A DNA stretch of 64,000 nucleotides from Paenibacillus sp. BIHB 4019. GTDB lineage: Bacteria > Bacillota > Bacilli > Paenibacillales > Paenibacillaceae. Numbering within the stretch: position 1 is the stretch's first letter; each line of letters opens with the position of its first letter. The stretch spans positions 992,001-1,056,000 of the forward strand of contig NZ_CP016808.1 of NCBI RefSeq assembly GCF_002741035.1, read 5' to 3'. The position numbers were made by a program, and so were the translations under genes. This document shows positions 62,833 through 64,000 of this stretch, one piece after another. A model generated the notes under the pieces. The model saw only the letters and a program-made list of their open reading frames with translations. It ran no database searches and was not told the origin of the DNA.

Positions 62833-63999
62833 TCAACGAGGGACCGTATCGGCTCCTTCTGCTAGCGAATGCAGCGCCTGCTCCATATAGCGCCGCGCGT
62901 CATCATCCGCCTCCTGCAGCAATGCCTGCCGGATCGCTTCTTCTGCCTCTGCGCCGCCAATGCGGCCCAGCGACCATGCCGCCGTTCCCCGCATAACCGG
63001 GCGGACATCCTGGCGCAGCACTTGAATGAGGTCCGGCACTGCACTAGGATCTTTAAAATTGCCCAGCGCAATAACGGCATTGCGCTGAATGGGCTTTTTG
63101 CCCCTCCAAGCAGAAGAGCTGCTCGCATATAGGCGTTGAAATTCTTTATTGCCAATCGTCAGCAGCGGGGTAAGCAGCGGCTTGACCAGCTCATGATCCG
63201 GCTGAAGCTCTGGCTGATGCGTCCAGTTTTTGCCCCGGTTTACCGGACATACCGTCTGGCATGTGTCGCAGCCGTACAGGCGGTTGCCGATTTTTCGCAT
63301 GTAGCCGTCTTCTACAAAACCTTTCGTCTGCGTAATAAACGAAATGCAGCGGCTCGAATTAAGCTGGCCTGGGCCCATGAGCGCATCCGTCGGGCAAGCG
63401 TCAATGCATTTGGTGCATTCGCCGCAGCCATCCGTCACTTCCTCATCTGGCTCCAGAGGCAAATTCGTAATCATTTCCCCTAGATAGATCCACGAGCCAA
63501 GATCCTCGGACAATATTGCACAGTTTTTGGCGCTCCAGCCCAGTCCCGCGCGCTCGGCAACGGCCCGATCGGATAAAGCGCCCGTATCGACCATGCTTTC
63601 AGCCCGAAAGCCCGGTACGCGCTCTGCGAGCCAAGCTTCAAGCCGCCCAAGCCTGTTCCTCAGCACCTTGTGATAATCCTCGCCCCAAGCCGAGCGGGAC
63701 AAAATGCCCCTTCTCGCTCCCGGCTCCGATTTAGGAGGCTGATGGAGCTTGGAGGGATAAGCGATCGCGATCGCGATAATCGATTGCGGCTGGTCAAACA
63801 ACAGCGCCGGATTGGTACGCTTGTCAAGGTCCGGCTCTTCGAAACCAGACTCGTAGCCAAGCTCGCGGTGCTGAATAAGCCGCTGCTTCAAGGTGATGAA
63901 CGGATCAGCAGAAGCGACGCCAATTTTGTCGATGCCGAGGCTGCGCGCGGCGGCTTTCATTTCTTTTTTCAATGCAGCGTAATACGCCCGTTCCTCCAT
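62833..63999 (-). CDS. queG: Epoxyqueuosine reductase
   Basis: This 388-residue iron-sulfur and cobalamin enzyme reduces epoxyqueuosine to queuosine in tRNA, the last step of queuosine synthesis. Motifs include AAARSLGIDKIGVASA, MVDTGALSDRAVAERAGLGW (catalytic Asp), and two 4Fe-4S sets, CGECTKCIDACP and CDTCQTVCP with a preceding Cys in SSRCISF. A C-terminal HEAT-like extension (QRNAVIALGNFKDPSAVPDL, AAWSLGRIG) fits the longer Firmicute form. The ATG at 63997-63999 is at the window edge, so its ribosome binding site is not visible; the N-terminus looks complete. folE, which can feed the same pathway, lies downstream. Confidence 0.95.
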   Translation of the reverse strand: MEERAYYAALKKEMKAAARSLGIDKIGVASADPFITLKQRLIQHRELGYESGFEEPDLDKRTNPALLFDQPQSIIAIAIAYPSKLHQPPKSEPGARRGILSRSAWGEDYHKVLRNRLGRLEAWLAERVPGFRAESMVDTGALSDRAVAERAGLGWSAKNCAILSEDLGSWIYLGEMITNLPLEPDEEVTDGCGECTKCIDACPTDALMGPGQLNSSRCISFITQTKGFVEDGYMRKIGNRLYGCDTCQTVCPVNRGKNWTHQPELQPDHELVKPLLTPLLTIGNKEFQRLYASSSSAWRGKKPIQRNAVIALGNFKDPSAVPDLIQVLRQDVRPVMRGTAAWSLGRIGGAEAEEAIRQALLQEADDDARRYMEQALHSLAEGADTVPR

Positions 64000-64000
64000 C

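Overview
The window looks like chromosomal DNA of a Paenibacillus-type, spore-forming Firmicute. The evidence is strong AGGAGG-type ribosome binding sites, frequent TTG/GTG starts, Bacillus-like proteins (YneF, TrhO, Bcp, YeaC-YeaD-YebA-GuaA order), mixed GC, and a GH48/GH9/CBM3 cellulase pair of the kind found in cellulolytic Paenibacillus. No rRNA, tRNA, CRISPR array, intact IS or prophage was seen. Genus assignment is inference.

Layout. 1-4.7 kb: end of a VTC-domain protein, a two-component system, a tiny exported protein and a secreted esterase. 4.8-7.1 kb: an AT-rich accessory patch with an HNH nuclease next to a MazG-like pyrophosphohydrolase, a small DUF4359-like protein and a repeat-like block. 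7.1-19.5 kb: an SDR oxidoreductase, trhO, guaA, an iron-linked AraC/lipoprotein ORF, the MoxR-DUF58-transglutaminase operon and a GyrI-like protein. 19.7-30 kb: a six-gene operon (second MoxR ATPase, DUF5682, VWA, DUF4132, SWIM, small acidic protein). This is the best candidate for a poorly described system. 30-38.3 kb: a secreted serine hydrolase, an AT-rich cohesin/FN3 protein, bcp, a three-gene ABC exporter and an LCP enzyme. 38.4-53.3 kb: mostly housekeeping (hemL, coaA, suhB, uvsE, ddl, aconitase) with membrane, amidase and regulatory genes. 53.4-61.3 kb: an AraC-type response regulator and a two-gene cellulase operon. 61.8-64 kb: folE, yneF and queG.

How genes work together. guaA lies downstream of moxR-DUF58-transglutaminase as in Bacillus subtilis, but the Fur-box-bearing AraC/binding-protein unit sits between them. 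The 19.7-30 kb genes overlap or nearly abut and follow one apparent promoter, so they probably form one complex or pathway built on a MoxR/VWA pair. GH9 (endo) and GH48 (exo) cellulases share an almost identical C-terminal CBM3 and probably act together on crystalline cellulose.

Five copies of a roughly 80-100 bp double-hairpin element (661, 8058, 9164, 18524, 18923) are scattered in intergenic spaces. Several coding regions carry tandem minisatellites. Starts were chosen by ribosome binding site, so some genes are shorter than their longest reading frame.
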